From Mytilus edulis (Eukaryota; Mollusca; Bivalvia; Mytilida; Mytilidae), in contig NC_092346.1 of assembly GCF_963676685.1 (NCBI RefSeq), forward strand, positions 94,663,917 through 94,727,916: a stretch of DNA of 64,000 nucleotides. Reading direction: 5' to 3'. The position numbers and the translations under genes were made by a program. The notes beneath the pieces were generated by a model that saw only the letters and a list, made by a program, of their open reading frames with translations, had not been told where the DNA came from and made no database searches. Each line of letters begins with the position of its first letter. Within the stretch, counting starts at the first letter, position 1. Shown in pieces: positions 8,801 to 20,814 of the stretch.

Positions 8801-9639
8801 AAACAGTAAATTTATAAATATAACCATATCAATGACAATTCATGTCAGCACAAAAAGTGATGACTACTGGGCTTGTGATACCCTCGGGGAAATAAATCTC
8901 CACCAGCAGTGGCATCGACCCAGTGGTTGTACGGATATCTTCCGTCAGTATCGGTTTACTGTTTGGTTATTGTCTGATATCTGTCGGATCACATAGAATC
9001 GGGACGTTTTCGGGACAGATTCCGTCGTTTTGTACCATGCAAAAGATACAAATTGGATTAGAATCGGATTGAGAATGGGATAATCGTGACAAATTCGGGT
9101 GGAAACGACGCTTCCTGGACAATATCTGATTGTTGTGATTCAATAAATGTTTTTACAAATTTTATTTAAAGTTTGGATTTCTAGCCATGATTCACAGGAT
9201 CTTGTCCAGACTTTTGACAAATTTTAATCGGGAATAGTCCTGTCAAGAACAGCAATAAAATCGTGAATTTGTGACCCCAGCTTAAGCTTTACAATAAAGA
9301 CAGTGTTATACATCTTTATAAAGATACTTAAATAACACTTCCAAATTGACTGGGGACCCATATTAACAATATAACTTCAAAGGCAAATAAATCCCTGGGT
9401 TTTGTAAATAGAAACGTGAAAAACAGCACACGTAAGGATGGAAATCTTACGTTCAAATCACTTGACGTGTGTCTGCCCATCGAGTACTCCTCACTAGTTT
9501 TGATCCCTACAAACAAAACGAAATTAACCAAATTGAGCAGATACAATGTAAGACAGGAAGAAAATAACCAAACGAGAATACACATACAGTCCAAAGCAGT
9601 GACAATTTTAAACTTTATCGTGATCTGCAAAAATAACAA
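8801..9639. other. Gene-free stretch
   Basis: No exon, RNA gene or clear inverted repeat seen. The overlapping ORFs at 9328-9694 run on opposite strands and show no family signature. Confidence 0.35.
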
Positions 9640-9835
9640 AAATATCAAACCCAAATTAAGTAATATTCAAATAGAAAAGTCCCTTATCAAATGAAAAAAC
9701 TCTAACACATTAAACGATCAAATGATTGATATTCCAGACTTGGTACAGACATTTCCTCATGTAGAAAATGGTGGATTTAACCGGATAGTATAGCTAGCTA
9801 AACCTATCACTTGAATGACAGTCGCATAAAATTCT
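9640..9835 (+). repeat. Dispersed repeat, family with CTTGGTACAG and TGACAGTCGCAT
   Basis: Shares the order AAAGTCCCT-ATCAAA, GACTTGGTACAGaCATT, TGTAGAAAATG, CTAAACCT-TCACT and ATGACAGTCGCAT with copies at 18655-18870 and 29205-29420, all on the plus strand. Confidence 0.65.
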
Positions 9836-10459
9836 ATCCACAAAGCAATTCAATACAATAATAAACAGTTCCTTTGGAAGAAATTATACCGAGCAAACAT
9901 GTAGAGAGAGAGGTTGGACAGAGTAGCTTTTCCAAATAGTAGAAGGCTGCAGATGATTTTCTGCATAGTCAGTTATAAGGGTGCTACAGGCAATAGGTAT
10001 AGTTGGAAAGGCACGGAAGACAGCAGTAAGATAGGTAGGGTAATTAAGCAATAGACCGTTCATCTTTCTTGATATGGTTTCGAGATAATTTGGGCTGGAA
10101 GCCGAGTGCTGATGAGTAGATGTTCGGCTATCTCTACTGACACGCCAACCGGCGGATGTAATGGTACAGGGTCGAACAAGTTTGAAACCATCTGAAGACA
10201 TCAAAACACAAACAGAGAGCGACAGAGATTAAGAGAAGGAAGATAAGCTTTTAAATGAATATGACAGCAGAAAAGCAGAATACAATGCAACCATCTGTAA
10301 GTAATCAAAGAATAATTTGTTTAATTAAAGATGCCCAAAATGGCAGTTTTAATTATTAAATTAAAAACAATTTAATACAATGATTAGATTATGGTTGAAT
10401 ATGGATGATTAACTTTTGTTATATTAGACAATAAACTGAAAAAAATGTAGCAAAGCAGT
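9836..10459. other. Gene-free stretch with one unassigned minus-strand ORF
   Basis: A 106-codon ORF at 9884-10204 (minus) has no domain I recognise and no splice context. The rest is AT-rich. Confidence 0.3.
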
Positions 10460-10622
10460 CAGTGGCGGATCTAGAACTTTTCATAAAGGGGGAGGGGGGG
10501 GGGGGCGCTGACTGACCTAAAGAGGGGGGGGGGCACTCCAGTCATGCTTTAATGATTCCCTATATAATCAACCAAATTTTTCCCACGAAAGAGGGGCCCG
10601 GGGCCCCCTGGATCCGCCTATG
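10460..10622. mobile_element. Short hAT-like MITE
   Basis: Inverted ends CAGTGGCGGATCTAG and CTGGATCCGCCTATG enclose G-rich tracts and a short AT core. The ends resemble those of the element at 18456-19413, which has an 8-bp target duplication. A duplication here is unclear. Confidence 0.5.
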
Positions 10623-11259
10623 GCAGTTTTAAAAGGTGACAAACATGCACTTTATATCACCATATGGAAATTCAGAGGTTTTCAAGAACATTTCTATTTT
10701 GACAAATAAAGAAATAAGTTTAAACGTCGATTAACAAACATATTAATCAACAAAATAGAGATTTAGAAACAAAAGATATGACATATGATTTTAAGTGAAT
10801 TCAGATACACAACAAAATGAAAATGAAATTTGAGTATTCTTTCTTATTGATGAGTGCATTTTGTAACGGCTCAAGCAGTGAGGATCGGTGAAAATGAACA
10901 TTTAAAACAAACAATAATTGCTAAGGATAAAATAAACAAAACGTGCGTTTAAAAATAAATCTCTCATGTAAATCAATAAAAAATAAACCAAGATTATATT
11001 ATAGGGTTTGCTTGCCAATGAGATAAATATTATAATTATAACAACAACGTTGCGCATGCACCTTAACAAACGCCGCAATCAAATAGTAACAACCGAAGTT
11101 TAAATCTATAATAAGGACATACATAGCAGAGTACCAAAACAAATTGTATGTGTTTATATTACAAACATTCTGCCGACAATTATAGGACGGTTTTCAGTAT
11201 AAAATGAACCACTGCAAATCTGAATTTTCTATGTCAAACTGTGTGCAAGTACTGCCGAA
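10623..11259. other. Intergenic, nothing identified
   Basis: AT-rich sequence between a MITE and the 3' end of the TNF-like gene. It includes that gene's 3' untranslated region (minus strand), but I cannot place the poly(A) site. Confidence 0.3.
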
Positions 11260-11636
11260 CTAGTATTGTCTGATTTCTTGTAACCCAAAGACGTTGCTAA
11301 TTTTCATTGCGTAAAGATTTGGTATATTTGTGACGTGCAAGGATAATTTGTCACCCTTTGCCAAGTTCACAGGAAGTAAAATGTTTTCTGGAATAAAAGA
11401 TAGAAGTCCACTCCTATAATGTACATCATTGTGAAATAATACATTGTTTTTGTCTCCGACATGTCGAACAATCTTCAAAGACACTTTACCAGTATCAGAT
11501 GTCTGGTTGATAATTCTGAAACAATACTGCAGTGACACATAAATTATATAACTTCCATCAGACTGTACTGTCAAATATGTTTTATTGTTGTGGAGGCTTT
11601 CTCCTCCAGTGTGCTTTGACGTCATCAGTGTTACTT
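11260..11636 (-). CDS. TNF-like ligand last exon: TNF homology domain, C-terminal part
   Basis: Acceptor TTGTAG, entering in phase 1, stop TAG at 11260-11262. Encodes L-H-N-N-K-T-Y-L-T-V..G-S-Y-I-I-Y-V-S-L-Q-Y-C, then L-P-V-N-L-A-K-G-D-K-L-S-L-H-V and a terminal N-V-F-G-L-Q-E-I: the strand pattern and final F-G-hydrophobic motif of TNF ligands. Confidence 0.8.
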
Positions 11637-14600
11637 CTACAATACAATTTGAGATTCAAATTATAAATTGTACAACTTAAGTTATCATTAAACATGATGT
11701 TTTGTAAGACGTTTGTTTAATATTTCGTTTGGCGAGTATTTGTGGTGATGTTCAGTTCCAAAAATGTATAGAGTAACAGATATATTGATATAATATTCAA
11801 ATGGACTAAAGTATAAGGTCTTTCGTGCTGTTCCGACTTTTCTCATTATCGATATGACTTTTGTTATCATGAATGTTGTGATGAAGGACAAACACCACAT
11901 GTAAGACCTTGCAAAAGGGCGATTGTTCTCAAGATACGAATCCAGCATATTGAAAGTGAGGAGCCACCGTTTGGAGTGATACTGGTGTAGTCTATTGGTT
12001 CATCATCTAAATAGCTCCATAAGAGGGTGCAGGCCACTACCCCACTAAATCCACTTCTGTACTCTGCTAGCTTTTGTATAATAAAATTAAAATAATTTTG
12101 AACAAAAGTGAAAAAAATAAATAAATTCGAAAAGAATCAGCCAGCCTCGCGACAGGTAAAATTGAAAGTTATAAATATTACTCCGGATCCCCTGAACATG
12201 AAATGATCCCTAAATCTTATCAAATATGCTTCATATTGATGTTTATATTTACCTGATGCATTATTCCTCCACAAATAATACAATTCACCAAGTTTTTGTC
12301 GAAGAAAAGGGCGGTTTTCATCTTTATAAAGTTGCTCATCGCTTAAATTTCTTCGTCCGATGTACTCTGTGGTAAACTGAAGGGGAAAAAAACGTCATGA
12401 TATATTGTATGTCTCTTATGGGTCATTATAAAAAAAACCATGCAAAACTATGTTATTGGGTCTATTTAAGTCACATACATGAAAGTATATCAAAATAACA
12501 CTTGCATATGTTAGATATGAATGTTTTGTGATACACAATATACAGTTTACAGTATGAAATGTTATAAAAACATCCTTATTTTTTTCTTAAACCCTTGAAG
12601 ATAGCCAGAATTAACTGTTATTTTTACTATAAATCCTTTCAGACTTGAAATAGGACTATTATTCATATCATTTGTTATTATGATTTATCACTTTTTATTG
12701 CATTTTGATACATACAAACATTTTTTTGATGATTAAGGAGGTGTATGTTGGTTTTATAATAAAAATGTAACATTTTTTAAGTCAATGGTGTAACCAAAGG
12801 ACAAATTAGTGGGATAAGAGTTATCTTTCGCAATATTTGGGCATTTACAACAGTTTCTCCCTTAGCAATGTTACCTGTAAGCATGTTATGCAAATGAAAA
12901 CAAACAATTATGTTGAAGATTAAGTGAAAAAATCGTAAAAGTAAGTAAAGGTTATATCGTAATTGGAAATAGTGTCCATGGTGTACCCTTTATAAAAATC
13001 ATTTTTTGAAAACATTTCCTTAACTTTGAATATTGAAATATATTGATTAAAGAAACATGCACCAGTCACAACATATAGAATAGGGGAATGGAGCACTTAT
13101 TTCGTGACTGAATCTTAAAATACACCTTAAATCATTGGTGATACTGTCAATGGTGAGACCATTTTGATAAAATAACACCAATGACACTATTTAGTAACAC
13201 TATTGACATTTTTAGTAATGGATGTTATGTTATATAATTTGAGATTTTTTAGCCTAAGAATTATTTTTTCATCTTTTTCTTTTGCCCTGTGATCTTGGCT
13301 TTGTGTTCAGTACTTGATATAGGTAAAGTTTGATAAGTGATGTCAATGGTGATACATTTGTGTCATGGGAGTTACTGAAGGGTAAGTGGTGTTGCTATAT
13401 AAAAATGCGACATTTTTTATCTTAATTCATAAATGAAAGTTTTTTGGGTCGTGTACGAAGGATTAAGTATACCATTAACATTTAATCTTATACAATTCAA
13501 ATATATTCAGTTTAAGTGTATTTGTTGGTATTTACAACGACCATAATTAGGACAGCCAACTATTTTACGACAATGTTTTCTGAAAATTATGTTTAAATAG
13601 AATGCACAGCTATATGAATAATATCAATAAGTCGTAATTTAAAACTAAACAACAAATTGGAACAGTTGTTTGATGTTAAACAATAATATTTAGTACCTAA
13701 ATGTATGCTTTAAATTGGTAACACCACTGACACGAGTCTATCAAAGGATGACCTAAAATTGTTAAAATTGAAGAAACTCTTCATTTTTCCCATTGCATAT
13801 TTCTGAATATCGTTGCTACCATAATATAGAATAGCGGGACACATTTAAATGTTTTAAACAATGACATCATTTTTCAAAATATTACCTCGTCGAAATTTGC
13901 ACATTTTTTGATAATGACCCTTATCCCAAAGGTAACTGTCATATATACAAGTCTTAGAATCTTGGTCGTATGCATAACCAGTTTTCATCCTTGTCGCTTC
14001 AATAAGTGGAACCTAGCTTTGAAATAAGTTGTCAACAGTTTTTCGTCCTGAATATGCATGACATATTTGTCACTGGACCTAATTCAAAGTGACAAATCTG
14101 ACGAATTTGCAACAAACTAGTTTAATGAAATTCTCGATTTGATATATACTTCTAAAGTACTTTAATTAGTACGGTAAAGGTTCTGAAAGCCAACAAATGC
14201 AATGTCTGGAATCGTTTTAAAATACCATCATTGCACGTGTAATCCTGTCATTTTAAGGGTCTTCTTGTCATGTGTATTCCTGACTGGAATTGTTTTTAAG
14301 TACATGCATCATCATTGTTCTGTGTGTTCCTGACTGAACGCAATCTAACCAAATATCGTAACGGCACAAGAAAACTGTCAATGGGAATGTGACCCAGTTG
14401 AAATTAAAAATATAAAAAGACACTGAGTTATAGATATAAAATCAAAATCGAAATACCATATAAATGTGGTAAATTTTCTGAATTATGTTTGATCACACTT
14501 TGTAAATGTATCAACAATCTAAATTATAAGGAATTCGCAAAACACAATTCACAACTTTTGAAAAGTCAATTCCTAAGTAAAAATAATTTTGCATGTGAAG

Positions 14601-15069
14601 TTTCCTACGCTTTTTCATGTTAATTAAAAGACTTGATAGAGTAAAAACGGAAGTTAAGAACGCATATACGTACCAGTGTTAGTAAATTCTTTATTGCTTG
14701 GTCCGACGTCTTGTGGCAGTATTGGATATCATGAAAGCTGTGTCCATTTGTAGAATGTCGTTCACACGGAACAAGTATGAAATCTGCTGTCGGCGTTTTT
14801 ATATTCTGCCGGTCAACGTCTGATTTTGATTTAAGCAAAGTTATCCCTTTTGTAGAAACGGCTATCATTAATACTATGTTCAAAATAATCGACAAAATGC
14901 AAACATAACAACATTTTGAGATTTTCTGTTTAGGCTTGTGGTTATCATATTGAAAATTGATAAGAAATACGCTGTTGTTTTCACTCTTTTTCTCTGTGAT
15001 ATATGACGGATGTTCTTTGGAGCACTTTTCAGATTTACTGGTGGACATGGAAAGTGGTATGTAAGGCAT
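11260..15069 (-). CDS. TNF superfamily ligand (type II membrane protein), gene-level entry
   Basis: Minus-strand gene modelled as exons 14674-15069, 12253-12376, about 11968-12066 (tentative) and 11260-11636. The N-terminal exon gives a cytoplasmic tail of about 75 residues and one transmembrane helix. The last exon encodes the C-terminal two-thirds of a TNF homology domain (G-S-Y-I-I-Y-V, L-x-K-G-D-x-L-S-L, N-V-F-G-L). Type II topology with a C-terminal TNF domain is the family hallmark; such ligands trimerise and engage TNF receptors in innate immune or death signalling. Total length of about 300-330 residues is normal for the family. The exact paralogue cannot be named. The third exon and its donor are uncertain. 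Confidence 0.75.
11968..12066 (-). CDS. TNF-like ligand tentative exon 3: start of TNF domain
   Basis: The frame stays open and both phases (1 in, 1 out) match the neighbours. The acceptor is TAGCAG, a NAGNAG tandem (exon start 12066 or 12063). The donor is either ACG|GTGGCT (ending 11968) or AAG|GTCTTA (ending 11908); both are weak. Translation includes GVVACTLLWSYLDD, possibly the first strand of the domain. Confidence 0.4.
12253..12376 (-). CDS. TNF-like ligand exon 2: stalk
   Basis: 124 nt with a pyrimidine-rich CAG acceptor and a CAG|GTAAAT donor; starts in phase 0 and ends in phase 1. It encodes a charged, helical segment (Y-I-G-R-R-N-L-S-D-E-Q-L...), fitting a stalk between membrane and TNF domain. 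Confidence 0.65.
12377..14673 (-). repeat. TNF-like gene intron with scattered TCAATGGTG motifs
   Basis: Over 12780-13735 the motif GTCAATGGTGNNACC or its complement recurs at irregular spacing (about 12781, 12973, 13147, 13172, 13341, 13722). It looks like a decayed dispersed repeat with internal subrepeats. No ORF. Confidence 0.4.
14674..15069 (-). CDS. TNF-like ligand exon 1: cytoplasmic tail and transmembrane helix
   Basis: 132 codons from the ATG at 15067-15069 to a GTACGT donor at 14668-14673, ending in phase 0. Residues about 50-75 (CCYVCILSIILNIVLMIAVS) form a membrane helix after a Lys-rich tail; the adjacent Cys pair could be palmitoylated. The following residues start the extracellular stalk. 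Confidence 0.75.
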
Positions 15070-15099
15070 CCTGACTTAACTTTACTTTGATTTTAAACT

Positions 15100-15111
15100 G
15101 AAACCGAAAGT
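15100..15111. promoter_or_regulatory. Possible IRF/ISRE-like site upstream of TNF-like gene
   Basis: GAAACCGAAAGT, matching the GAAANNGAAA core bound by interferon regulatory factors, 30 bp upstream of the TNF-like start codon. A 10-bp degenerate motif can occur by chance. Confidence 0.3.
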
Positions 15112-15772
15112 ACATTTCAATCTCTATAAATAAATGTTCGTCAAATTTTAGAAAATCATTCGTCGACTTTTAGAAAATCATTTGTGACTCATATATAGAT
15201 TTAAAAATTGTATTCTTTTTATAGAAAATATTTGTTTCTTTAAAAAAAGAAATGAGAACAAGTCTGGATCATTTCCTGTGTTTAGACGTGGTCGACCAGC
15301 TAGGATTTCAGCGACTTTATTTACAAAAATACATATTTTTCTCTTTAAAAATAAATATTTGATTAAAAAAGACTTTATGTTATTAGTTCATGGTTTTGTT
15401 ACATTCGGTTAACATGGTTAAAGCGCCAAAACGTTCAGTGATGTGCAACAACCATTTACTAGCCTAGGCTTGTTTTGATGCATATTTATAAATACCAATA
15501 GATTTAATTAAATATATTTATTTTATCTTTGCGCAAGTCAGTGATTTCTGTACATAATAGTATCTACTTTATAACAACATCCACATTATTTTCTTAAATC
15601 CTGAATCAAATGAAAACACTCAACTGTCTTATTATTTGAAAGTTCATCGTTATTTGTTTTCATCTTTACAAAGTGAATGCGTTATGCAGGTTGATAGGGT
15701 AATAAAACATACTTTTACAGTTAAAACAAATTGTTTACTCTTAATGTCAGTCCGAGATAGCAAAACTAAGTA
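15112..15772. other. Upstream region of the TNF-like gene, no gene seen
   Basis: AT-rich. It should contain the TNF-like promoter on the minus strand; a TATATA run near 15190-15200 is the only core-promoter-like motif. Confidence 0.3.
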
Positions 15773-16539
15773 CAGGGCGCCGGATGGGACTCTTGTGGTT
15801 TTGTACTCGAAATTCAATTTTGTACGGACAAAAGTGAGTTTTGTTCAACAAAAATGAGTTCAGTTTAACAAAATTTGTAGCATACTACAAATCTAAATTT
15901 TGTCAAACAAAATTATCTTTCAGTGGACAAAAGTTACTTTTGTATGCAAATAAGTTTAGTTTGGATTCTATGAACTAATTTGCATACAAAACTGAGATTT
16001 TGTCACAAAATGCAATTTTGTGTTTATTTTTGTGTAGATAAAATTGAATTTTGTTAAACAAAAGTGAAAATTGAACACAAAAGTCAATTTTGTCTACACA
16101 AAAATAAAAACAAAATTCAATTTTGTGTTTATTTTTGTGTAGACAAAATTGACTTTTGTGACACAAAATTGACTCCTGTCACAAAAGTCAATTTTGCGTT
16201 AAATTTTCACTTCTGTCTAACAAAACTCAATTTTAATTACAAAATCACAGGATGCTAATTTAAACTACATGTTACAAAATTGACTTTTGTGTTTCAATTT
16301 CCATATCAGGTAACAAAAGTCAATTTTGTGTGCAAATAAGTTTATATTTGCATACCTATGTGACAAAATTTTTGTCATGACAAAAATGAATTATGTCATT
16401 GCAAAATTGAAGTTCTCATAAAACAAGTCTGTATCACATAGTTTTGTAAGACAAAATGACTTTGTTGTGACAGGCTGGAATTTTTTATACACAAAATTGA
16501 TTTTGATTACAAAAAGTTCAAGTCCCATTCGGCGCCCCG
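15773..16539. mobile_element. TIR element filled with ACAAAA/TTTTGT palindromic repeats
   Basis: Ends CAGGGCGCCGGATGGGACT and AGTCCCATTCGGCGCCCCG are inverted repeats; TA flanks both sides (15771-15772 and 16540-16541). The whole interior is short alternating repeats of TTTTGT and ACAAAA around GTCAA/TTGAC, so it can fold at many scales. No transposase; the ORFs are by-products of the repeats. Confidence 0.65.
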
Positions 16540-16559
16540 TAATAAAAGTTGTTTCTGTT

Positions 16560-16668
16560 ATTATGGCACCCTCAACGGAGTTGGGGTGACATATTGTTAT
16601 TGTTCGATTCTTTTTGTCTTATTATGGCACCCTCAACGGAGTTGGGGTGACGTATTGTTATTCTACGT
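16560..16668 (+). repeat. Tandem 62-bp duplication
   Basis: The segment beginning TTATGGCACCCTCAACGGAG occurs twice in a row (16560 and 16620), with small differences at the 3' end. Confidence 0.7.
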
Positions 16669-18165
16669 TTCTTTTTTTTCTTATTATTATTATTATTTTT
16701 TTTCTTGCAACACTTTTTGTCCAGGTGATTTCTCGAAATCCAATGGACCAATGTTGATGGAACTCTACTATAGTAAGGACCCCCAAATGCAGAGTTGCAG
16801 TAAGCATGGAATGGTTCAAGATGGCTACCGTTTCCATGGAAACAGAACAAATGTGAAAAAATCCAGTTTTTTATTTTGGTGAACTGTTTGGAAATGCTTT
16901 CACTCAGAAACATTATATTTTGATACAATGTAGGTGCCGGCCATATACAGGTGTTGGATGATTTTGGCACTCATTGGAACTACTATGTTGCCAGGGAAAC
17001 TACACCAAAAATTTCAAAAATATCAAAATGCTCCAAACTTCATGAAACTTCACAGTAACGATGAGCAACATTGGAAGATGTTGAATTTGGCGTTGGAATT
17101 TTCAAAATATCTGTTGTTACCTTGGAAACAATGCAAAAAGGTCAAAACTTTGAATTTTCACAGAACATTTCAGAACATCAATGTTAAATTTATTCTAGAG
17201 ACATTAAATGGTATATGATTGTGGAGGGAAAAAATTGCAGCGGGGGTTTGACTTTGGAATATTAAAAATGGCCGCCGTTACCATGGAAACAGCAAAAATA
17301 TCCAAAATTTCAAAATGCTTCAAACTTAATGAAACTTTGCAAAAATGTTACTAGACATCTGTAGATGCACTATTTGACTTTGGAATTTTCAAGCTGGCTG
17401 CCGCTCACCTGGCAATGGGGGAAGGGTGCCATCCGTTATTGCTAGCAATTACAAATCTAGTTATTATATTTATTCTTCCACACATTTTTGTCCATACTAT
17501 TTCTCAGAATTGGCTTGAACAATATTGATGGAACCATACCATAATGTAGACCACCACATTCTATAGTGCAGTGGGGTATGGCACCATCAAGATGGCTGCC
17601 GTTGCCATGGAAACGACACAAATGTGAAAAAATCCAGTTTTTTGTTTTAGTGAACTGTTTGGATATGCTTTAATTCAGAATCATTATATTTTAATACAAT
17701 GTAGGTGCCCACTATATACAGGTGTTGGATGATTTTGGTACTCATTGGAACTACTATGTTGCCATGGAAACTACATCAAAAATTTCAAAAATATCAAAAT
17801 GCTCCAAACTTAATGAAACTTCACAGTAACGATGAGCAACATTGGAAGATGTGGATTTTGGCGTTGGAATTTCCAAAATATCTGTTGTTACCTTGGAAAC
17901 AATGCAAAAAGGTCAAAACTTTGAATTTTCACAGAACATTCCAGAACATCAATGTTAAATTTATTCTAGAGATATTAAATGGTATATGATGGTATATATG
18001 ATTATGGAGGGGAAAAATTGAAGCGGGGGTTTGAGTTTCGAATTTTCAAAATGGCCGCCGTTGCCATGGAAACAGCAAAATTTTTCTGAATGGCTGCCGC
18101 TGGCCTGGCAATGGGGAAAGGGTGCCATCCGCTATTGCTTGCAATGGCAAATCTAGTTGCAATTG
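16669..18165 (+). repeat. Two tandem diverged copies (about 770 bp) of a dispersed repeat
   Basis: 16720-17455 and 17485-18160 align over their length: the TTTTTGTCCA start, the motif ATGGCTGCCGTTNCCATGGAAAC, the ORF-like block at 16934-17218 matching 17705-17989, and a shared end near GGCAATGGGGAAAGGGTGCC. The matching 94-codon frames differ by a handful of residues. I treat this as a repeat, though a conserved peptide cannot be excluded. Confidence 0.65.
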
Positions 18166-18455
18166 TGTTTGGTACATAACAGACCAAAAAAGGAAAAATC
18201 AATGTTATTATGTATATTGCTTATGTAACATCTTATAGCCAAATTGTATAGAACTTAACGATTCTGCCTTCATTGGATGTTTTTTTTTTCCCTTGAATAA
18301 GGGGTTGGTACCCTGTAAGTCACCAACTCAACTGTTGCAATACTACAATATTCTTTACCAGGACCAAAGTACTAGATTAGAGATAGGCAATAATCTAATA
18401 ATCATCATACAACAGACAACCAAGACCTTCAAAAGTCATAAATCAGCGTGTGGTG

Positions 18456-19413
18456 CAGTGGCGGATCGAGAGGGGGCGTAGAGGGCGTACGCCCCACCTT
18501 TGCTTGGACTTTTTTTTTTTTTTTAGTAAATTAAAGATTAATTAGACTAGACTTCGTGAACTTCGTCGCCATTTCCCGTGTATTTAATTTTTATGAAACA
18601 ATTCTTTACATATAAAGATTTTTTTCGCCAGAATTTACTGATTATGTCAAAAGTAAAATTACAAAATACTGAACTCCGAGGAAAATTCAAAACGGAAAGT
18701 CCCTAATCAAATGGCAAATTCAAATGATAAAACACATCAAACGAATGGACAACAACTGTTCCTGACTTGGTACAGGCATTTTCAAATGTAGAAAATGATG
18801 GACTGAACCGAGTTTTATAGCGCTAAACCTCTCACTAATATGACAGTCGCATCACAGTAAAGTGATTCGCTATGGTTGAGTTAACCAGTTCTTCGAAAAA
18901 AAACGTCACCCAGCCATTCTGAAATTCAAATTATAGGAACACATTTACAATTTTGAGCATGAAAAATCATGACACCTTTATGACGACAAAGGAATGAGCA
19001 AGAACGTATTGACTTCTATTTCACAATTCAACCAAACAGAAAGTTATAATCTATATATTATACTCTCATGAAAAAAAAGTTCCACTTAATATTTTTTACC
19101 TACGAAATTATGTTTAAGCCCAAACACCTGCGCCTATTTTAAATTAACATAGCTGAATAATTATCCCAAGTCAGTATAAGCTCTGGATAGATTTAAAGTG
19201 CAAGGTACAAACCATTTCTTAGAGGAGGCAGTCTGAGATATTTGAGAGAACAAATATTACTCTGATTTTTTTATTAAACAAAAACTCTGGCCGTATTTGG
19301 ATTAAAAACAATAATCTTGTCCACTTTTTTGTGGCTATTAGAAATGAAAATCTCCAACAGAATAATATAGCATTAAATGAACATGATTAATAAAAATGCT
19401 GGATTCGCCCCTG
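18456..19413. mobile_element. hAT-like non-autonomous transposon with 8-10-bp target duplication
   Basis: Ends CAGTGGCGGATC and GGATTCGCCCCTG; the direct repeat GCGTGTGGTG flanks both sides (18446-18455 and 19414-19423). TIR sequence and 8-bp duplication fit hAT. The interior holds a copy of the CTTGGTACAG repeat (18655-18870) and no transposase. Confidence 0.75.
18655..18870 (+). repeat. CTTGGTACAG-family repeat nested in the hAT-like element
   Basis: Second copy of the family at 9640-9835 and 29205-29420, in the same orientation. Confidence 0.65.
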
Positions 19414-19423
19414 GCGTGTGGTG

Positions 19424-20354
19424 TACCAAGTATATTACATTGTCTAACTTGACTATGGCTCTCAGACATTGCTTAGGGTAGTCAAAATGTGCCATTGTAT
19501 TATAGGTAAAAGTAGGCATATGCATCATACCACATATAGCCTAGACCTGTCACGAATTCGATATCATAGGAAATAATTGAATGATGTAGTAGGGGCCTTA
19601 AATGTTTTTTTAGCAAAAATAACAAAACCGAACTCCAATGAAAATATAAATCTAGAAAGTCCTTTATTAATAGACCTTCTAGATTCTGACAGAAGAACAT
19701 GGGTAGAGAATTCAAGGCATTGTTTAACTTAACTTTAGCCGCTTAACCATACAATCTCATTTTCAATATGGCAGCGGTAGGCAATGCTAGTCATGAACAA
19801 CGAATACCTAAAATCTTAGTAGTTTAGATGGGGTCTGAGGCTGTGCCAAGTGTGTAACTAAGTCTGCATGCTGGCCATACTTAAATATTTTCACCCTGAA
19901 CAACAGACAGAGATCATATTGCAAACATTAAAGACATTGACTGGTCTTGTTGACCCTGTATTTCCCATAAGTCTAGCGGTAGACATTGAGCACTGATAAC
20001 CTAGATCCCTTCTGTGAAGGTTGATAGAGGATGTTGTCAGTATGGTACACATCCCGTTTTGCCCACTCTACGTAAAACTAGTACGTATATTATGTGGTTC
20101 TTGGCCTTATCTTACCATAAATATTGACGAGTCAAATAGTTCAGAATCAAGTTGGTTTGGCCATACAAAATCACCAATCCATAGTACCATAGTTAGAGAC
20201 GAACCAGATGTAAAGATAAACATTGCCCGATTCGTCAATAGTCTTTTAGCCATACAAGGAGATTCTCTACATGGGCAAAAGTACCAGAGGTATAAGCAGG
20301 TTTTTCCTTCTTTGCACCATACCACAGATACCACAGACCTTTTTTCTATTAGTT
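19424..20354. other. Gene-free stretch
   Basis: 19600-19690 holds a fragment of the CTTGGTACAG family. A 136-codon ORF at 20021-20431 overlaps ORFs on the other strand and a dispersed repeat and shows no domain. Confidence 0.35.
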
Positions 20355-20369
20355 GCATAGTGTGGGTCT

Positions 20370-20500
20370 TGGTTATACACATAAATAAAGGCAACAGTAG
20401 TATATCGATTTTCAAAAGTCAAATCGATTAAGAGAAACAAATTCGGGTTACAAACAAAAACCGAAAGAAACACATCAACTATAATAGAAAAACAACGATA
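20370..20500 (+). repeat. Dispersed repeat (AAATAAAGGCAACAGTAGTA family)
   Basis: Shares AAATAAAGGCAACAGTAGTA and the downstream GAAACNCATCAACTATAA pattern with 31838-32010 in the same orientation. Confidence 0.65.
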
Positions 20501-20814
20501 GTTTTGGATATCTCAGTTGCAGGGCATAATGGATGCAATGCCTATGAGCGCAAGCGGTAAAATGACCCAATTTGAAATTTTCTTTTTATCGCCATTAGCT
20601 TAGTTGGGCTATATCAGACCAGTGATCACTATTCATCCTAATCTCCAAGATTTTTGAAGTTCTAAATATATGTTGTATGGTGCATAGTAAAGGCAATATC
20701 TTATAACTCAATCTCTATCAAAGGGGAGGGGGACTCTGTTAGAAAAATCTACCATCCCATTTGTTTACAGTAGTGTCCTTTAAAATCACAGATATCTGTG
20801 GTATGATACATGAT

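Noticed and set aside
9884-10204. 106-codon minus ORF as a gene
   Set aside because: No domain, and it lies between two repeats.
15636-16258. ORFs rich in Lys, Phe, Cys and His
   Set aside because: Translations of ACAAAA/TTTTGT repeats inside a foldback element.
20021-20431. 136-codon ORF as a gene
   Set aside because: Overlapped by ORFs in other frames and ending in a dispersed repeat; no recognised motif or splice support.
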